64,000 bases of DNA from Ceratopteris richardii (GCA_020310875.1 CM035414.1:198154260-198218259); one strand, 5' to 3'; positions 1-12,460 are shown, numbered from the stretch's first letter. A program made the numbers and translations. The notes: generated by a model not told the origin, from the letters alone.

Positions 1-7
1 GGTATAT

Positions 8-723
8 TGTTAGTATATGATCAATGTCTACCCCTCATGATTGTATGCACATTTTGTAAGGCCCCCGTTATGAGGAGAAGCCAAGCGTGCATTACCCAAT
101 TGATGGGAATCCCAACTTGCATGTTGGATGAAGGTCATATTGGATCATGTAAGGTATTGTAAAGAAAGGGAGTTACCAGGGTCGCCAATTGGGGTGTCCG
201 GGGAAGCGGGGAGCAACCCCGGCTTGGGGGTCCAAGGGGGCCAGCTGGCCCCCTGCCTGGGGGGTCCTATGGGGCCAGTGGGCCCCCTGGTGGGGGTCCG
301 GTGGCAGTGCCCCCGACGCGACGGTAAAGGGAATATTCCATAGAATATTCCCTATTAGAGTCAGAAATCATTTATATTTGCTAGGTCGGTTCAACCGGTC
401 TAAGCCGTGTATGGCAATGACGCGGGCGGTGGCCGCCCATGGTCTACCGCCCATGTATTGCCGTCCATGGAAGGCCACCCATAATCCTATATATACATGA
501 CTTCTGCACTACCTAAGACATCAAGTTGAGCGAGCATACCTCTACCTTGTATCTCCCTATCTAGAGTTGTCTAGATCGCCATTTAAGCTCTACCTTGAGA
601 GCGCATGGGTGGACAACGTCATCATCTTTGTACTTTCTATTAGTAGAAAATTGTTGTGATTCTCCTATATTTGATTTCTTCTCTGCTACTTCTCGTGTTA
701 TATTGCGTAACTATTGTCTTACA
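8..723 (+). mobile_element. Solo LTR of an LTR retrotransposon, nested in CACTA E1
   Basis: A fossil LTR of 716 bp beginning TGTTAG and ending CTTACA, flanked by 5-bp duplications TATAT at 3-7 and 724-728. E2 has the matching empty site near 16223 with a single TATAT. A GC-rich block (about 190-330) sits in otherwise AT-rich DNA, and a TATA-like motif lies near 489. No internal retroelement region is present, so it looks like the product of LTR-LTR recombination. The same solo LTR is at 45954-46684 in E3. Short open frames in the GC block are not genes. Confidence 0.85.
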
Positions 724-729
724 TATATA

Positions 730-1400
730 AGTATGTGTATTTGTGTATTGTATATATATTCACTCTATTTAAAACGATTAAATTTAAACCTATTTTTATA
801 TATTTAATCATATATATTTCATTTATTTATTTAAATGACTAGTTCTCATCATATTTTATTATCTATATAATTATCCAACCTTATATATATATTTATTTAT
901 ATATTCAGATTTTTTCCTTACTTAAATCTATTGTTTTATATTTAATTATAAATATTTAATTAAATTATTGAAAACACTAGTTCTTTTTATATTTATTTAT
1001 GTATATAATTATCTTATTATATATATATATTTATTTATATATTTAGATTTTTTTCGTACGTGAACCTATTTTTATATATTTAATTTTATATATTTAATTA
1101 AATTATTTAAAACTCTAGTTCTTTTTATATTTATTTATGTATATAATTATCTTATTATATATATATATTTATTTATATACTCAGATTTTTTTTCCTTACG
1201 TAATCCTCCTTTTATATATTTAATTAAATTATTTAAAACACTAGTTGTTTTTATATTTATTTATGTATATAAGTATCTTATTATATATATATATTAATTT
1301 ATATATTCAGATTTTCTTTCCTTATGTAATCTTATTTTTATATATTTAATTTTATATATTTAATTATATATATTTAATTAAAACCCTAATCTTAAAATTC
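730..1400. repeat. AT-rich direct repeats of CACTA E1
   Basis: About four degenerate direct copies of a unit of roughly 125-165 bp. Each contains an ATTTATTTATGTATATAA core, then ATATTCAGATTTTT and a CCTTACGTAATCC-like stretch, then ATTTAATTAAATTATTTAAA. E2 (about 16270-16900 and 17880-18130) and E3 (46690-46930) have the same units in different copy numbers. No coding potential. Confidence 0.75.
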
Positions 1401-2215
1401 TAGATCTGAAATACAAAACCCTAAAACCCTAATCTTAAATATCTAGACCTAACATATGTATATTTGTGTATACATGTGTATATACGTGTATATATGTATT
1501 ATATGTGCATGTGTATGTGTGCATATATGTTATGTAGGTGTTATATGGCTGAAAACCCTAATCTTAAAGATTTAAATCTAAAATATGTATATTTTTGTAT
1601 GCATGTGTATCTACATGTATGTATGTATCATATGTATATGTATGCTTGTGTATATATGTTATCTACGTATTAAAATCCTAAAACCCTAATCAGAAAGACT
1701 TAAACTTAAATCTGAAATACTAAACCCTAAAACCCTAATCTTAAATATCTACACCTAAAATATGTATATTTCTATATACATGTGTATATACATGTATATA
1801 TATGTATTACATGTGTATGTGTATGTGTGCACATATGTTATGTAGGTGTTATATGGCTGAAAACACTAATCTTAAAGATTTAAATCTAAAATATGTACAT
1901 TTTTGTATGCATGTGTATCTACATGTATGTATGTATTATATGTATATGTGTGTTTGTGTATATATGTTATCTACGCATTAAAATCCTAAAACCCTAATAA
2001 AAAATACTTAGACTTAAAACTGAAATACTAAACCCTAAAACCCTAATCTTAAATATCTAGACCTAAAATATGTATATTTCTGTATACATGTGTATATACA
2101 TGTATATATGTATTATATGTGCATGTGTATGTGTGTATATATGTTATGTAGGTGTTAAAACCCTAAAACCCTAATCTTAAAGATTTAACCCTAAAACCCT
2201 AATCTTATTTTTATA
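1381..2215. repeat. Telomere-like motifs in about 300-bp tandem units (E1)
   Basis: About three tandem units of some 300 bp. Each starts with AAACCCTAAAACCCTAATC, the plant telomere motif in a one- or two-copy form, followed by a TGTATAT-rich segment ending near GTTATGTAGGTGTTA. Units start near 1381, 1685 and 1985. The array is part of the CACTA promoter-side region and is shared with E2 and E3. It is not a telomere, because the motif is never iterated for long. Confidence 0.8.
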
Positions 2216-2249
2216 TATTTGATGTGAAAAAAAACTTTAAAATAAAAAT

Positions 2250-2828
2250 AGGATTATATGTGTGTATGTATGCATGTGTGTATATATGTGTGTGTATGTA
2301 TGCATGTGTACATGTGTGTGTGTATGTATACATGTGTATACATGTGTGTGTATGTAGGCATGCATGTGTGTGCATGTGTGTGTACGTGTGTGTATGTATG
2401 CATGCATGTATGTGTATGTGTGTGTATGTGTATGCATGTGTATACATGTGTGTGTATGTATACATGCATGTGTGTGTATGTATACATGCATGTGTGTATA
2501 TGTGTGTATGTATGCATGTGTGTATATATGTGTGTATACATGCATGTGTGTATATGTGTGTGTATGTATGCATGCATGTGTATATATGTGTGTATATATG
2601 CGTGTATGTATGTATGTGTATATGTATGTGTGTATGTGTATGTATGCATATGTGTATATATGTGTGTGTATGTATGTGTGTATGCATGTGTGTGTATGTA
2701 TGCATGTGTGTAAATTTATGTGTGTGTGTATGCATGCATGTGTGTATATGTGTGTATGTATGTAAACATGCATGTGTGTATGTAAGCATGCATGTGTGTA
2801 CATGTATGTGTGTATGCATGCATGTGTA
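2250..2828. repeat. TG-rich imperfect microsatellite (E1)
   Basis: An almost pure mixture of TGTG, TATG and CATG steps, GTGTGTATGTATGCATG being typical. It gives long open frames on both strands (Cys/Val/Met-rich and His/Thr/Tyr-rich), which are artefacts of the composition. Homologous tracts are at 18841-19402 in E2 and 48110-48665 in E3. Confidence 0.9.
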
Positions 2829-2840
2829 AATTAATGTGTA

Positions 2841-2851
2841 TCTTCCTTTCT

Positions 2852-2903
<52 letters not shown>

Positions 2904-2930
2904 CCTCTCTCTCTCTCCTTCTCTCTCTAT
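2841..2930. repeat. CT/GA microsatellite (E1)
   Basis: An interrupted (CT)n tract directly after the TG-rich tract, in the same place as the longer tracts in E2 and E3. The Ser-Leu and Arg-Glu open frames across it are shadows. Confidence 0.9.
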
Positions 2931-3301
2931 CAATAGCGAATAAAAGAATCACTTACAAGTATATCCCTCTTTGAATCGTTGTTGACAAAGCGTAATGTAG
3001 GTCGTCTCTCGTCCAATTCCAAACAATCGACGCCAAAGAACTTCTGCAAAATCAACGAAAAGAGAAATTAGAAACCCTAAAGCATAGAGAAACACAAATG
3101 CTAACAGTATGCGCAGCACTTACAAAGATGTGAGATCTTAGCGGCGAGAGAGTGTGTGTGTGTGTAGAGAGAGATATCCGTGTGTGTGTGTGCACAAGAC
3201 AATGCAGGTTCGCGTACGCAAGTTCGACAGTAGACCAACAATACTCAAACATGCGCAAAAATGTGAAGTTTTGCTCTCGGGTTCGCGGTATGTTTAAAAC
3301 T

Positions 3302-3431
3302 CGCCGCCGGTATAGACGCCGGTATGGATGTTGGTATAAGCGTCGGTAGTTCCCAGTAAATTATTGATGCTTATACAGACACTTATACCGACGCTTATAC
3401 CGACGCCTATATCGACGCTTATACCGGCGGC
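3302..3431. promoter_or_regulatory. Subterminal 12-bp iteron foldback, right end of E1
   Basis: Three to four copies of CGGTATAGACGC-type 12-mers, then a short spacer, then about five copies of the inverse CTTATACCGACG type. Together they form a foldback. The 12-mer read as CCGACGCTTATA resembles the established TNPA-binding site of maize En/Spm, CCGACACTCTTA. It probably serves as a transposase or regulator binding array (inference). Equivalent arrays are at 19964-20092 (E2) and 49193-49310 (E3). Confidence 0.7.
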
Positions 3432-3582
3432 TGTGGGCCACACGGACGATCCGTTTAAAACGGTCATACCAACGGTCACTTGACCGTCAGTATCTCTTAG
3501 TGAGATTTTCCGAGGCCTATACCGATGCCGGCTATGACCATCGGTATATGCAGCGTCGGTATAACCCTCATATGTTGTAGTG

Positions 3583-3804
3583 TCATTATTATAGGGAATG
3601 ATGCCAATATATGGCATCAAGAAGATCAAAGCTCAAATGAAGGAAGATTTCAAGATCAATGTTCTTGTATTGCTTACACATTTTCTTGGCTTAGAGATAG
3701 TGATATAGATTCTTGTGTTTCCATTACTCAAAGGAAGTACACCCATGATATGCTAGCTACGTTCAAGATGGAAAATGCAAATTTTGTAGGTACAAAAAGG
3801 GAAT
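3583..3804 (+). mobile_element. Copia (Ty1) remnant flanking E1
   Basis: A fossil piece of the Copia reverse transcriptase/RNase H region, the same sequence as 49462-49682 to the right of E3. It begins with the target triplet TCA and stops abruptly at 3804, where an unrelated minus-strand gypsy fossil begins. It is the duplicated flank of the CACTA insertion. Broken. Confidence 0.85.
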
Positions 3805-6800
3805 AGTAAAGATTATCATGGGTGCAACTAGCTTAGGATCTACACAACCAATCTCATGAGCATACATAGTAAAGGCTTTTCCATGGCTACGTATGACTCC
3901 CTCAAATTTATCTCTCTCTGTTGGCAAAAGAAAGTCATCATCTCTACCAATTTTCACCTGTTTGACTGTCTCATCCGTGAATGCATGTCCTATGTTTTTC
4001 TTATCCCGAAGAATTGGATCATTTTTCACATCAATAATTTTTTCATTTCTTCCTTGAGGTAATGGTTGAGCTATGGGTTTGATTTTTTTGTCTACAATTT
4101 TGTACTTTGTTTCAACTAAGGCATCATATGTTTGGTTAAATTTTGAGCACTTGTCAACATTGAGAGCATATTCCTGGATTAGAGCATACTCATCGAGGGA
4201 AGAAAGAAGAATACTATGGGAATTAGAATTTTGTTGAAGACATAACTCTAACTCCTCAAGAGTAGAGAAACAATGAGATGTCTTAATCACATGCTCAATG
4301 TTCTCATCATGTTCCATGATTTTGTTGTTTCTATAATTTCTTTGGGTTTTTTGGATAAAAGACTTGGACAATTGACTCTTATGAAGAAAATCTAATCTAG
4401 AATGTTGAAAACAAAGTGATAAACTATTATACATGTTGGTTGGATGTGAGATGTCAAACCAATATCAACTGTTGTCCCGCTCAACAATGGATTCTATCCA
4501 AAATTTTGATTATATGTAGCTCCAAACATGAATCGAGGTGCACAATCACTACAAGTATGCTCATGACTCTCAGTAATAATAGGTTTCTTTCTAATTGACA
4601 ATCGATTCCTAGGATGATTCACTCCTACTGTCATGACTTGAAGTGATTGCATTCCATCCTTAGACTTAGATCTAGCATAGATAGACCCATCATCCATGGC
4701 TTTAGTTTCCATACGACTCTCACAAATAAAGGGTTGACCTAAGAGAACTTCATAGGAGCATCTATCTTGAATAAAAAGTGAAACTCTTCTGTGATTTCTC
4801 CTATGGATATGAGCACACTAGCACAAGCTCCATATAGGGTACCTACACCATTATTTGCAGTTCTCATACGCCATCCACAATCTTTATCTATGGGCCATCG
4901 AAACTTATCATAGAATTCTCTTGAGATCACATTGGTTTCGGAGCCGGAATGTACTAATGCATTTATAGTGATAGTGTTCTTATCATTTCCTATTTTAACA
5001 TGCATCTCTGATGTACCTCTAAACCAAAATGTTCTTTTAAAGTGACTTTCAGGGTTGTTTTCATGATTTTCATGGTCAGGTTGAATAGGTCCTAAGAAAT
5101 TTTTATTAACACTTACTTCATCATCATCAAACTCCTCTTCATCAGATTCATCAAAGTTTAAGGCTTCATTCATAGCTTGATCTTGATCTAGAGAATCCTG
5201 CATCTCAGTATCTAGATTAAGTGGAAACCTCTTCCTTTTAATTAGGCCGATAAAGTTATCTTTAAAAATAGGCCTTGCAATAGAGAAAACTTGTTCTAAA
5301 GATATAGTCACTTGACTCTTAAGCAAAATGTCATCTAAAATCTCCATAGGATCTATTTTTCTCTCAATTTCTGAAATCAAGATGGCTTTAGGTTATCTGT
5401 TTGGTTTCTTTTGTTTTTGCTCAGGGTCTTGTTTTTGTTCATGTTCTCATGTTTGGTCTTCAGTTTGTTTTGATTGTTCTTGTTTATCTAAAGGCTTTGG
5501 TTTCTTTTGTTTTTGGTCAAGGTCTTGTTTTTGTTCATGTTCTCATGTTTGGTCTTCAGTTTGTTTTGATTGTTCTTGTTTATCTAAAGGCTTTGGTTCT
5601 GTTTTTCTTTGCTTTGTCTTCTTCCCTTTTTGTTTCTCCTCTTGTTTTTGTTCATTGGGTTGTGATTCTTGTTTTTTATCTTTGGATTGTGATGTTTCTC
5701 CTAGCTCTATGATTGTTTCTATTCCCTCTGAGGTTTGTTTTTGCGTTACTCTTCTTTCACTAGGCTCTTCATCTTTTTTTCATTTTTCTTCTACATTGGA
5801 TATGTGAGAAATAAGAGATTGATCTTCTATTGGTGATTCCCAAGCCGTTATTCTCCTAATTTCATCTCGTGCTCTTACTAAAGCCTCTATGGAAAAGTCA
5901 CCTTCCTTTGTGGGTTTACTTGATTCTACTTGTTGTTCATCAAGAGCTTCTAGTTTCACTCCTCTAGTTCCTACGTCCGTTATGGTTATATTTCCATAAT
6001 GTTTTTTCATTCCTCCCTTACCATAATTTCCTTGCAAAGGTAGCCTAGATCGATAGTCACAGATTTTCTTGTCTATGTCTATTACTAGTCGTTGCTCCTT
6101 AGCAGCCTTCAATAGTTCACAATCTCTCAAAAAGTGCTCTAACGAATCACACCAAGGACACCTACGAGGGCCACACACAAAACCATTTTGATTTTGAGGA
6201 TTTTGATTAACTTGTGGTGGGAAATTTTGAAATTGAGGATTTTGTTGATAAGGTATTGCTTAATGAACAGGATAATTAGGATTTCGATAAGGCAATTGAT
6301 GTATTTGAGGAGCTTGGGGAGCAACATGTGGTAGTTGAGGTGCAAGAGGAGCTTCCATATTATACGGTTGATGATTTTGAAAATTTTGATTTTGAGGATT
6401 TTGAAAAGCTATTTGAGAAGCTTGAGGATACATGTTTTGATACATTTGGGGATTTTGCACATGAGAATGAGGATTTTGCATATAAGGATTATGCATTGGA
6501 GGAACTTAATATGCTTGAGTAGGAGCTACTTGTGAATTTTGATTGGTAGCTATAACATGTTGATTAGCCTCTTGAAAAGTCATTGGGCTCATTTGATTTT
6601 GGAAAGTTTTGGTGTAATTAGATTGTAAAGCATCTATAGTCTTGGCCAAATTGGATTGTGTAGCAATAAGACTTTCCATTTTCTTAGTGAGAATTTCCAC
6701 TTGAGATTGTTCAACTACAGTTTTATTTGGCTCTACTTTAAAACCTTGAGTAGGCTCCATCATTTGAGGAATAGGAGTAGAGTCAAAAAGCATAGCATGG

Positions 6801-7600
6801 GATTGTTCTCTGACTTGCTCCTTAGCTTGTGGAAGGCTAGCTTCAGGAAGACTACTTTGCTCATAAAGCATGGATTGTCTTTGATATCTATGGGCTACAG
6901 CCTCTACTACTTTACGCACTTTTTTCCAATTGTCAGTAAGACCATAGCGCTTATCTAGCTCTTCTAATCACCGTTCAACTTCCCTACGAGTTTCAGGATG
7001 AAGAAGCTTAAGAAAATTGATCACAAGATCAAACTCCAAATTTATCTTATCCTCATCACGAAGTTGTTCATAGCGTCTAATATACTCGTTTTGTAAGTGA
7101 GTAATAGAGCTACTAGGCTTTGGAGAATTGACCCATCGTAAGAGTCCATCTCGATTATGTTGGCTATAATCTTCAAGGTAGAATTCTTTGAGCATCTCCT
7201 TTCTAAAATCACTCCAAGGAAGACTATCATATTGAGTGACATGGTTTATGATAGAGCTATCAACAATTCGTTCAAAGAATGATATCAAAAGATCTTCGGG
7301 AAGACCAAAAATCATAGCTTGCTCTTCAAACAAATCTAAGTAGCTTGTGATGTTGATGCCATTGAATTTTCCCTTCTCTCTCAACATAGAAGAGACTATT
7401 CTTTGGCCTTGTTTCTCAACAATAAGGGATTTGAATCCTTCCTCAATCTTATGTCAATAAGCAAGTGATGCACGATGCTCTAGATCTCTCACAAATGCGT
7501 TTACTTCACGACGAAGATGTGCACGATACTATGAGAAATCCAGTGCAACACTTAAGACTGATGATGATGATATGAGGAGGATGAAACAAACGATATGGAT
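3805..7600 (-). mobile_element. Ty3/gypsy retrotransposon fossil, gag to protease and pre-RT linker
   Basis: Reading on the minus strand from right to left: a gag core (about 7390-6970), a Pro/Gln/Asn-rich linker (about 6900-6250), a CCHC-like knuckle with CPWC and HFLRDC (about 6170-6110), an acidic and Lys/Gln-rich linker with a 96-bp tandem duplication (5401-5592), an aspartic protease region with ALVHSGSETNVIS (about 4960), and a pre-RT linker with HGKAF and EIGCVDP (about 3850-3800). The element stops before RT, at the junction with the Copia remnant at 3804. It is broken, with several breaks, and old. Family assignment rests on the order of gag, protease and linker. Confidence 0.7.
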
Positions 7601-9100
7601 CACAACCTCCCAACAAGATCAGAAGCAAATGCCACGAAGCGTTTCACGTCAGGTTCAAATGTGGAGGTGATTGCAATCTGGGTGAATCCGGTGCGGTCGT
7701 GGCACACAGAGGGTGTATGAAGCTAATGAATGTTGGAAGGTTTAAGGACATGAAAGTGAAATTAATGTTGAGTATGGAGAAGAGAGAGATGTTGAAATGA
7801 TTATGGGAATGGGAATGTAGGAGTGCAAGTTAGATTGATGAACATGAATGATAAGAATGAAAGAGAACCATACACACGAATCAAATTTGGAAGGAAGAAT
7901 GGCCATTGAAGAAGCTTATTAAACACTTCCTAATTCTAATCCATATGCATAGTCTTCTTTGGATGATATGTATGCATGACGAGAATAGATGGAATCCTTA
8001 CACATAAATCAGTTTTGAAAGGAAGAATGGTCCAATATTGGAGCTTCTTATACACTTTTAGAAACTAATCAATATGTATGGGTATGTATGGATTATATGC
8101 ATGCAAGTGAATTATGAACATAGAGTTTACTCACAAGCTCAATGAAACATCCTCACTGGTTCAACGCAATACTGCGGAGCCTTCTCACACATAGAAGAAA
8201 ATAGAAGACATGTAAAAATACTTAAGAGACTGAGAGAGGAGACAAGAGACAAGTGATAAGTGACATGAATTAAAAGGATTTGAATTAAGATACATGTATA
8301 AGATCGTCGTGATACGTCAAGCTAAGCAGTCTATTGATCAAAGGCGGTTTCGACCTTCAAACCATGACAGTTGAACCAAATGTCACACGTAAGAAGGCGA
8401 GTTCCACTTCGTTTACCCTATGTATATCTAGGCTCCTAACGTCTAACTAAAGAAGTCTAAGACTCATTAAAACCAGCTCTAACTCACTCACACGCTTCAC
8501 CGAGGGTGAGTCAAGATAGAGATGCTGGTTTCAAGAGCCTATCCTAGATTGGAGTTCTAACTTAAATTTGAAACTAGGTACTATACTCATACTAGCTCAC
8601 CTTGGATCCTCACTCGCTCAACCGAGGGTGATCGTCTCAAGGAAAGCTAGCAAGAGCCCTATGGATGCCTAAACAATGATGCTCTAGGAGTTTGGAGGGG
8701 GGTTTACATAGTTTTTTGAATGAATTTGGGCCCTTGGATCTAGAGAAATCAACTCTCAACTCTAGGATCACTACTTTCGATTACAACCATTTGATTAATC
8801 AAATCAATGGCTTGGAATTGTTCTTTCTATCAAATCTAGTGTAAAGGAGTGAAATTTAGGCGCCTTCATTCTCCACCATTGGATCTAGGGATGATCTGGA
8901 CCGTCGGATCAGTGTTGACATCAATTTGGATAAGATAAGCCACTATTTTTGGAGAAAAGCTGCATTATTGATCTTTGATTGTCAAAAAAGTCTTCTTTTA
9001 TGGAAAAACTCGTGGATCCTCCTTGCTTTAAGCATAAGTGCATCTCCACCCTTGAATATGAGCTCATCTTGACCGTACAACATGGCTCAATCAACTTTCG
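7601..9100. other. Non-coding stretch, probably the 5' region and LTR of the gypsy fossil
   Basis: No credible gene. It contains two degenerate direct repeats of about 120-130 bp (7862-7990 and 7991-8112, each with GGAAGAATGG and ATATGTATGCATG-like parts) and two pieces with CACTCRC..CACCGAGGGTGA near 8490 and 8610. Its position on the 5' side of the minus-strand gypsy gag suggests leader and LTR sequence, but I could not delimit an LTR pair. Confidence 0.35.
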
Positions 9101-10412
9101 CCATGTGGTAGCCCTTCAACCCTTCAATTTGCTTGAACTAGAAAACTTTAGAAATTTTATGTATACGTTACGCTCCTTCTCTACAATATCTTTGATCTTT
9201 TTGAAGTAATAGAATACATATGATTTATGATTCATGCTATAAAGCAAAGTCAACCTTGTGCAATCATCAATGAGGGTTACAAAGTACCTATTTAGTCCAA
9301 TGGATCTCTCCTTTGTTGGCCCCCAAACATCTCTCTTATATGGCAGCCTTGTTTGCTTAGTCAATTGAAAAGCTTCACACACGTTCTTGAGACTTTGATT
9401 ATAATGTTTTGGTAATATAAGTAGTAATACCTTCTTCTCCATATTTTTCAACCTCTCGATATCCATTTGTCCATAGCATTTATGCGAAAGTTCCAATTTT
9501 GCCACCTTCCTTCTTCCATAGGTGAAGTGGGTAGTTTGGTTGAAGTTCCGATTTACATCTAGTGTGAATAGCCTTCCCTCCTTTTGTGTTGTTAACCAAT
9601 CTCCACCCGTATTTAGGGTCTCCTTCAAAGCATCCCTTGTGGTTGAATTTTACTTGCAATCCTCTTTGAATCCTATGTTCCACAAAAACAAGGCTCTTTG
9701 TGATTGCAAGAACATGAAGAGCATCCTTCAAACACTTAGCATAATGAGAACCATCCACCATTACATAACTTATATTTGTTATAGCATGGCAACTACCATC
9801 ATCTATCTTCACATGCCCATTTGTTGAAGGTATATGCATATTTGAGAAGAATTACTTGTTGCATCTCATGTTACTACTACATCCACTATCATTGTCTCTT
9901 ATGATTGACCCTTGTGTTTTGTAATTACTTGTCTACATAATAACTTGCATATTGTCATCCTTATTTGAAGTAGATGCATAATTACCTTGCGCTTTTATGA
10001 TGAATTATTGATAACAATCCTTTGCATAGTCTCAATACTTGGCACAAATGTAGCATCCTTCTGAGTTGTTGTTGTTGTCTCGAGTTTGGGATTCCTTCCT
10101 ACTCTTCCTTTAAACTTGCCTCTTTCTCGTGATGAAGAGACATTGTTCCCTTGGCCTTGATCAAAGTCTCCATTTGAACCTCTTCCATGAACTCCTATGC
10201 CTCTGACTAAGTTTCTTCCTGTACCTCTTCTATTACCTGCAAAACATCTTTGGGCATCCATGCCCCTTTGCATTTCATCCTCAAATACTCATGTCGTGAC
10301 TTACTTTTTTAATCTTTGGAATTGAATCATTTATGATGCTACTAGGAGTCTTCCTCAAAATTTTTTTTCATTCTTCAATTGAAGTTTTCTCTCTTTGGTT
10401 GAAGTAGAGTAT
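9100..10412 (-). mobile_element. Copia (Ty1) retrotransposon fossil, gag to integrase
   Basis: On the minus strand: a gag tail rich in Gly/Arg/Asn (about 10270-10000), a protease/pre-integrase stretch with YVMVDGSHYAKCLKDALHV (about 9780-9720), and a GAG-pre-integrase and integrase start with LSHKCYGQMD and RYFVTLIDDCTR (about 9490-9230). It is broken in several places and lacks RT. It is more diverged from the Copia at 37194 than that element is from its duplicate. Its upstream side is cut by the CACTA end at 10416. Confidence 0.75.
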
Positions 10413-10415
10413 AGT

Positions 10416-11290
10416 CACTACAACATATGAGGGGCATAGGAGCCCTTATACTGATTCAAATACATGGGTATATTTTTGACTCGGCATCAATATAGGTGCA
10501 GGTATACATGCTAGTACAAAACATTAGTATAGACATCATTATGTGCATTGATATACGCATAAGTAATTCCCTAGTGGCATCCGTATACTCCATGGTATGC
10601 ACATCGGTGTTCATTCACCAGTATAAGCATTCATAAGTCCCTGGGAAAAACCATCAATATAGGCATTGGTATATCCTTGGACATACCGAGGCTCATACCA
10701 TCACCTATACTGACGACCATATCTAACAAAAATATTTTTTGGGCAGAGTGTGTTGTCTCTTGCCAAGTTAGAATTTCCATGCTATTGTGTAGCAAAAGAC
10801 AATACACTATGCCCAAGAAGAAATTGAGTACATATGACATGTAATCTAGTGCTTGCCAATTTTGGGTTTACATGATTTGCAACCAAAACAGATTTGATAA
10901 AAACAAAACACATGAACATAAAAGAGATGAGAAAAATTAGCCATGAACCATATACAAAAGAGAGGCTCCATAAACGAGCCATGTATAAAAGAGATATATA
11001 TTCCATCAATGAGCCCTGTACAAAAGGGTGGCAAACTACTACCATATATGAGCCAACTACAAAATGTGGAAACAGCTCTCATATAGGAAGCAAATACAAA
11101 ATTTTAATGGACCACTGCCATATACGAGCCAAATACAAAATTGTGGCACACCACTAACATACACATTCCATGAGCGATCAAACCATTTCGGAAGTTGCAA
11201 AACAAATCACATTCATAAAATGAAACAAATCCCATGAAATGATTCTATCACATCCCTCCAAGTCGGACAATGCAACTAATCCATGAAGAT
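10416..11290 (-). mobile_element. CACTA subfamily S, copy S1, terminal part
   Basis: It starts CACTACAACATATGAGGGG, the inverse of the right tip of E1/E3, preceded by AGT. Next come subterminal repeats (10430-10720), the conserved hairpin (10740-10815), a degenerate array of about 37-bp units (10944-11165), and a remnant of the last gene 2 exon (about 11240-11295, CATCCCTCCAAGTC and CAACTAATCCATGAAGATAT). The layout equals the left end of E2-E4, so S1 is a diverged sister lineage. It stops where an LRAT-domain gene fragment begins; no opposite end was found. Confidence 0.75.
10740..10815. repeat. Conserved hairpin, S1 copy
   Basis: Inverted repeat with arms starting TGGGCAGAGTG and ending CACTATGCCCA around a short loop, about 25 bp well paired. 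The same hairpin occurs at the same distance from the terminus in S2, E2, E3 and E4. It lies downstream of gene 2, so it could act in the 3' UTR or as a small-RNA source (inference). Confidence 0.7.
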
Positions 11291-11900
11291 ATATATACGC
11301 CTCCTCTACTCATATCTGTTAATTCCTTTCATTTTTTGTTAAGTAGTGGTGATTCTGTGGATTATGTTAACAAAAAATATCAAGTGGATCTTAGCAATCA
11401 AAAGGATTTTGATCTACCTTTAAAATTATATAGGTTTGAGTATGGGGTTGACAAAATGACTTTCCTTGTTCTCCTTCAAGGTGGAACATGCACACTTGTA
11501 CATGCTGATCTTGTTGAAGATGTGCTTCAGTGTGCTAACTTCCTTTTTGAAAATGGCTTTGTAAGGTATGATATCCTTCATAACAACTGTGAGGGTCTCG
11601 TGATCTATAGTAAAACACGACTCGTGATGAACCAAATACAGGGCAGTAGGAATGGGCAAGTTAATGCCCTTCGTTCTTTGTTAAGGAGTGATGATTTTGT
11701 GGATTATGTTTGTAGCACATATCAACTGGATCTTAGCAATTGAAAGGATGTTGTCAACGTTGCACTGAAGGATCTACCTATCAAATTGGGGTGTTCATCC
11801 TCATCAGCCTTTGTGTGAAGCTTGTCCAATATCATCAATCTCCTGCTCAACCATATCATCAAGAAAGTTATCTTTAATAAGAACATGTTTTAATATAGAT
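11290..11900 (+). pseudogene. LRAT/NC-domain gene fragment joined to CACTA S1
   Basis: The plus strand encodes the middle and end of a plant LRAT-domain (NC-domain, H-rev107-like) protein: YRFEYGVDKMTF, GGTCTLVHADLVEDV, an ENGFVRYDILHNNCEG block containing the family's catalytic Cys, then IYSKTRLV and a GQVNAL tail. The order matches the family, whose N-terminal half (GDHIYSW...HHGIYVG) is missing here. A short extra copy of the C-terminal motif (SGDSVDYV, about 11340-11400) precedes the main copy. A TGA at about 11741 interrupts the tail; the family-typical stop is at 11816. The left edge abuts the CACTA gene 2 exon. The shared 3' boundary ACATGTTTTAATA is at about 11885-11897. Not functional. 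Confidence 0.7.
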
Positions 11901-12460
11901 ATCATCACTAAATTTATCTTAGTAATAATATTAGTGAATGCTTTATATAGAGAGTGAATATAAATATATAAGAGCATCTGGATATATGATGCACGTGGGT
12001 TTATATGAATGGCAATGGTAGAAACTACATGATTTGAAACATTTGTAGTTACCATTAAGATTAATCAAATATTGTTTGAGAATGATTAGTAAGACTGTTA
12101 AGGATCTTGACATCATATTAAGGAATCTTATATATGATGTGTGTGTTGCCAATCTAGTTCTATGAGTATTGTTGACATCATCCTCGTTTGATGCTAGGCA
12201 TACTTAAGGATGTCTACACAATTCTTGGTTTTACCATCTACCTTTTCGAGTTAGTGGATCATTTTTTTTTTGAAACATAAAAGTGCTTCCTTTTTATAGT
12301 GAATTATGTTAACATATCGAATTCATTATGCGACCACAATCATTAAGTACTTGGGTGACTCTTTATAAAACTCGATACCTGATGCTAGACCTTCTCAAAA
12401 GTGATCACATGTGTACAATAAGAAAAATGAGATGACGATACTATCAGGTTTGACTTGAAC
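11900..12460. other. Non-coding sequence related to the flanks of the LRAT insert at 26.7 kb
   Basis: 12000-12240 matches, on the opposite strand, the sequence flanking the LRAT fragment at 26683-27049, but here it is uninterrupted and so acts as an empty-site relative. No gene seen. 12241-12460 is unassigned. Confidence 0.6.

Larger units (their letters stand above)
1..3582 (-). mobile_element. CACTA (En/Spm) element E1, right-hand part, cut by the window start
   Basis: The right terminus reads TGTTGTAGTG at 3573-3582, the inverse of the CACTACAACA start of E2, E3 and E4. The stretch matches 45946-49461 of E3 throughout, so it is the promoter-side, non-coding part of the same family; the genes would lie left of the window on the minus strand. 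Contents in order are a nested solo LTR, AT-rich repeats, telomere-like 300-bp units, a TG-rich tract, a CT tract and the 12-bp iteron foldback. The base after the end is TCA (3583-3585), the same target triplet as E3 and E4, and the flank is the same Copia sequence. E1 is therefore a duplicated copy of that locus, not an independent insertion. Confidence 0.9.

Noticed and set aside
128-500. Gly/Pro-rich open frames in the GC block at the window start
   Set aside because: They lie inside a solo LTR and are not conserved in the E3 copy of the same LTR.
1381-2215. True telomere or chromosome end
   Set aside because: CCCTAAA-type motifs occur once or twice per 300-bp unit inside transposon copies and are never a long perfect array.
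2211-2933. Long open frames (up to 240 codons) across TG and CT tracts, also at 18775-19611 and 48031-48849
   Set aside because: Pure products of dinucleotide composition, open on both strands and in several frames, with no domain.
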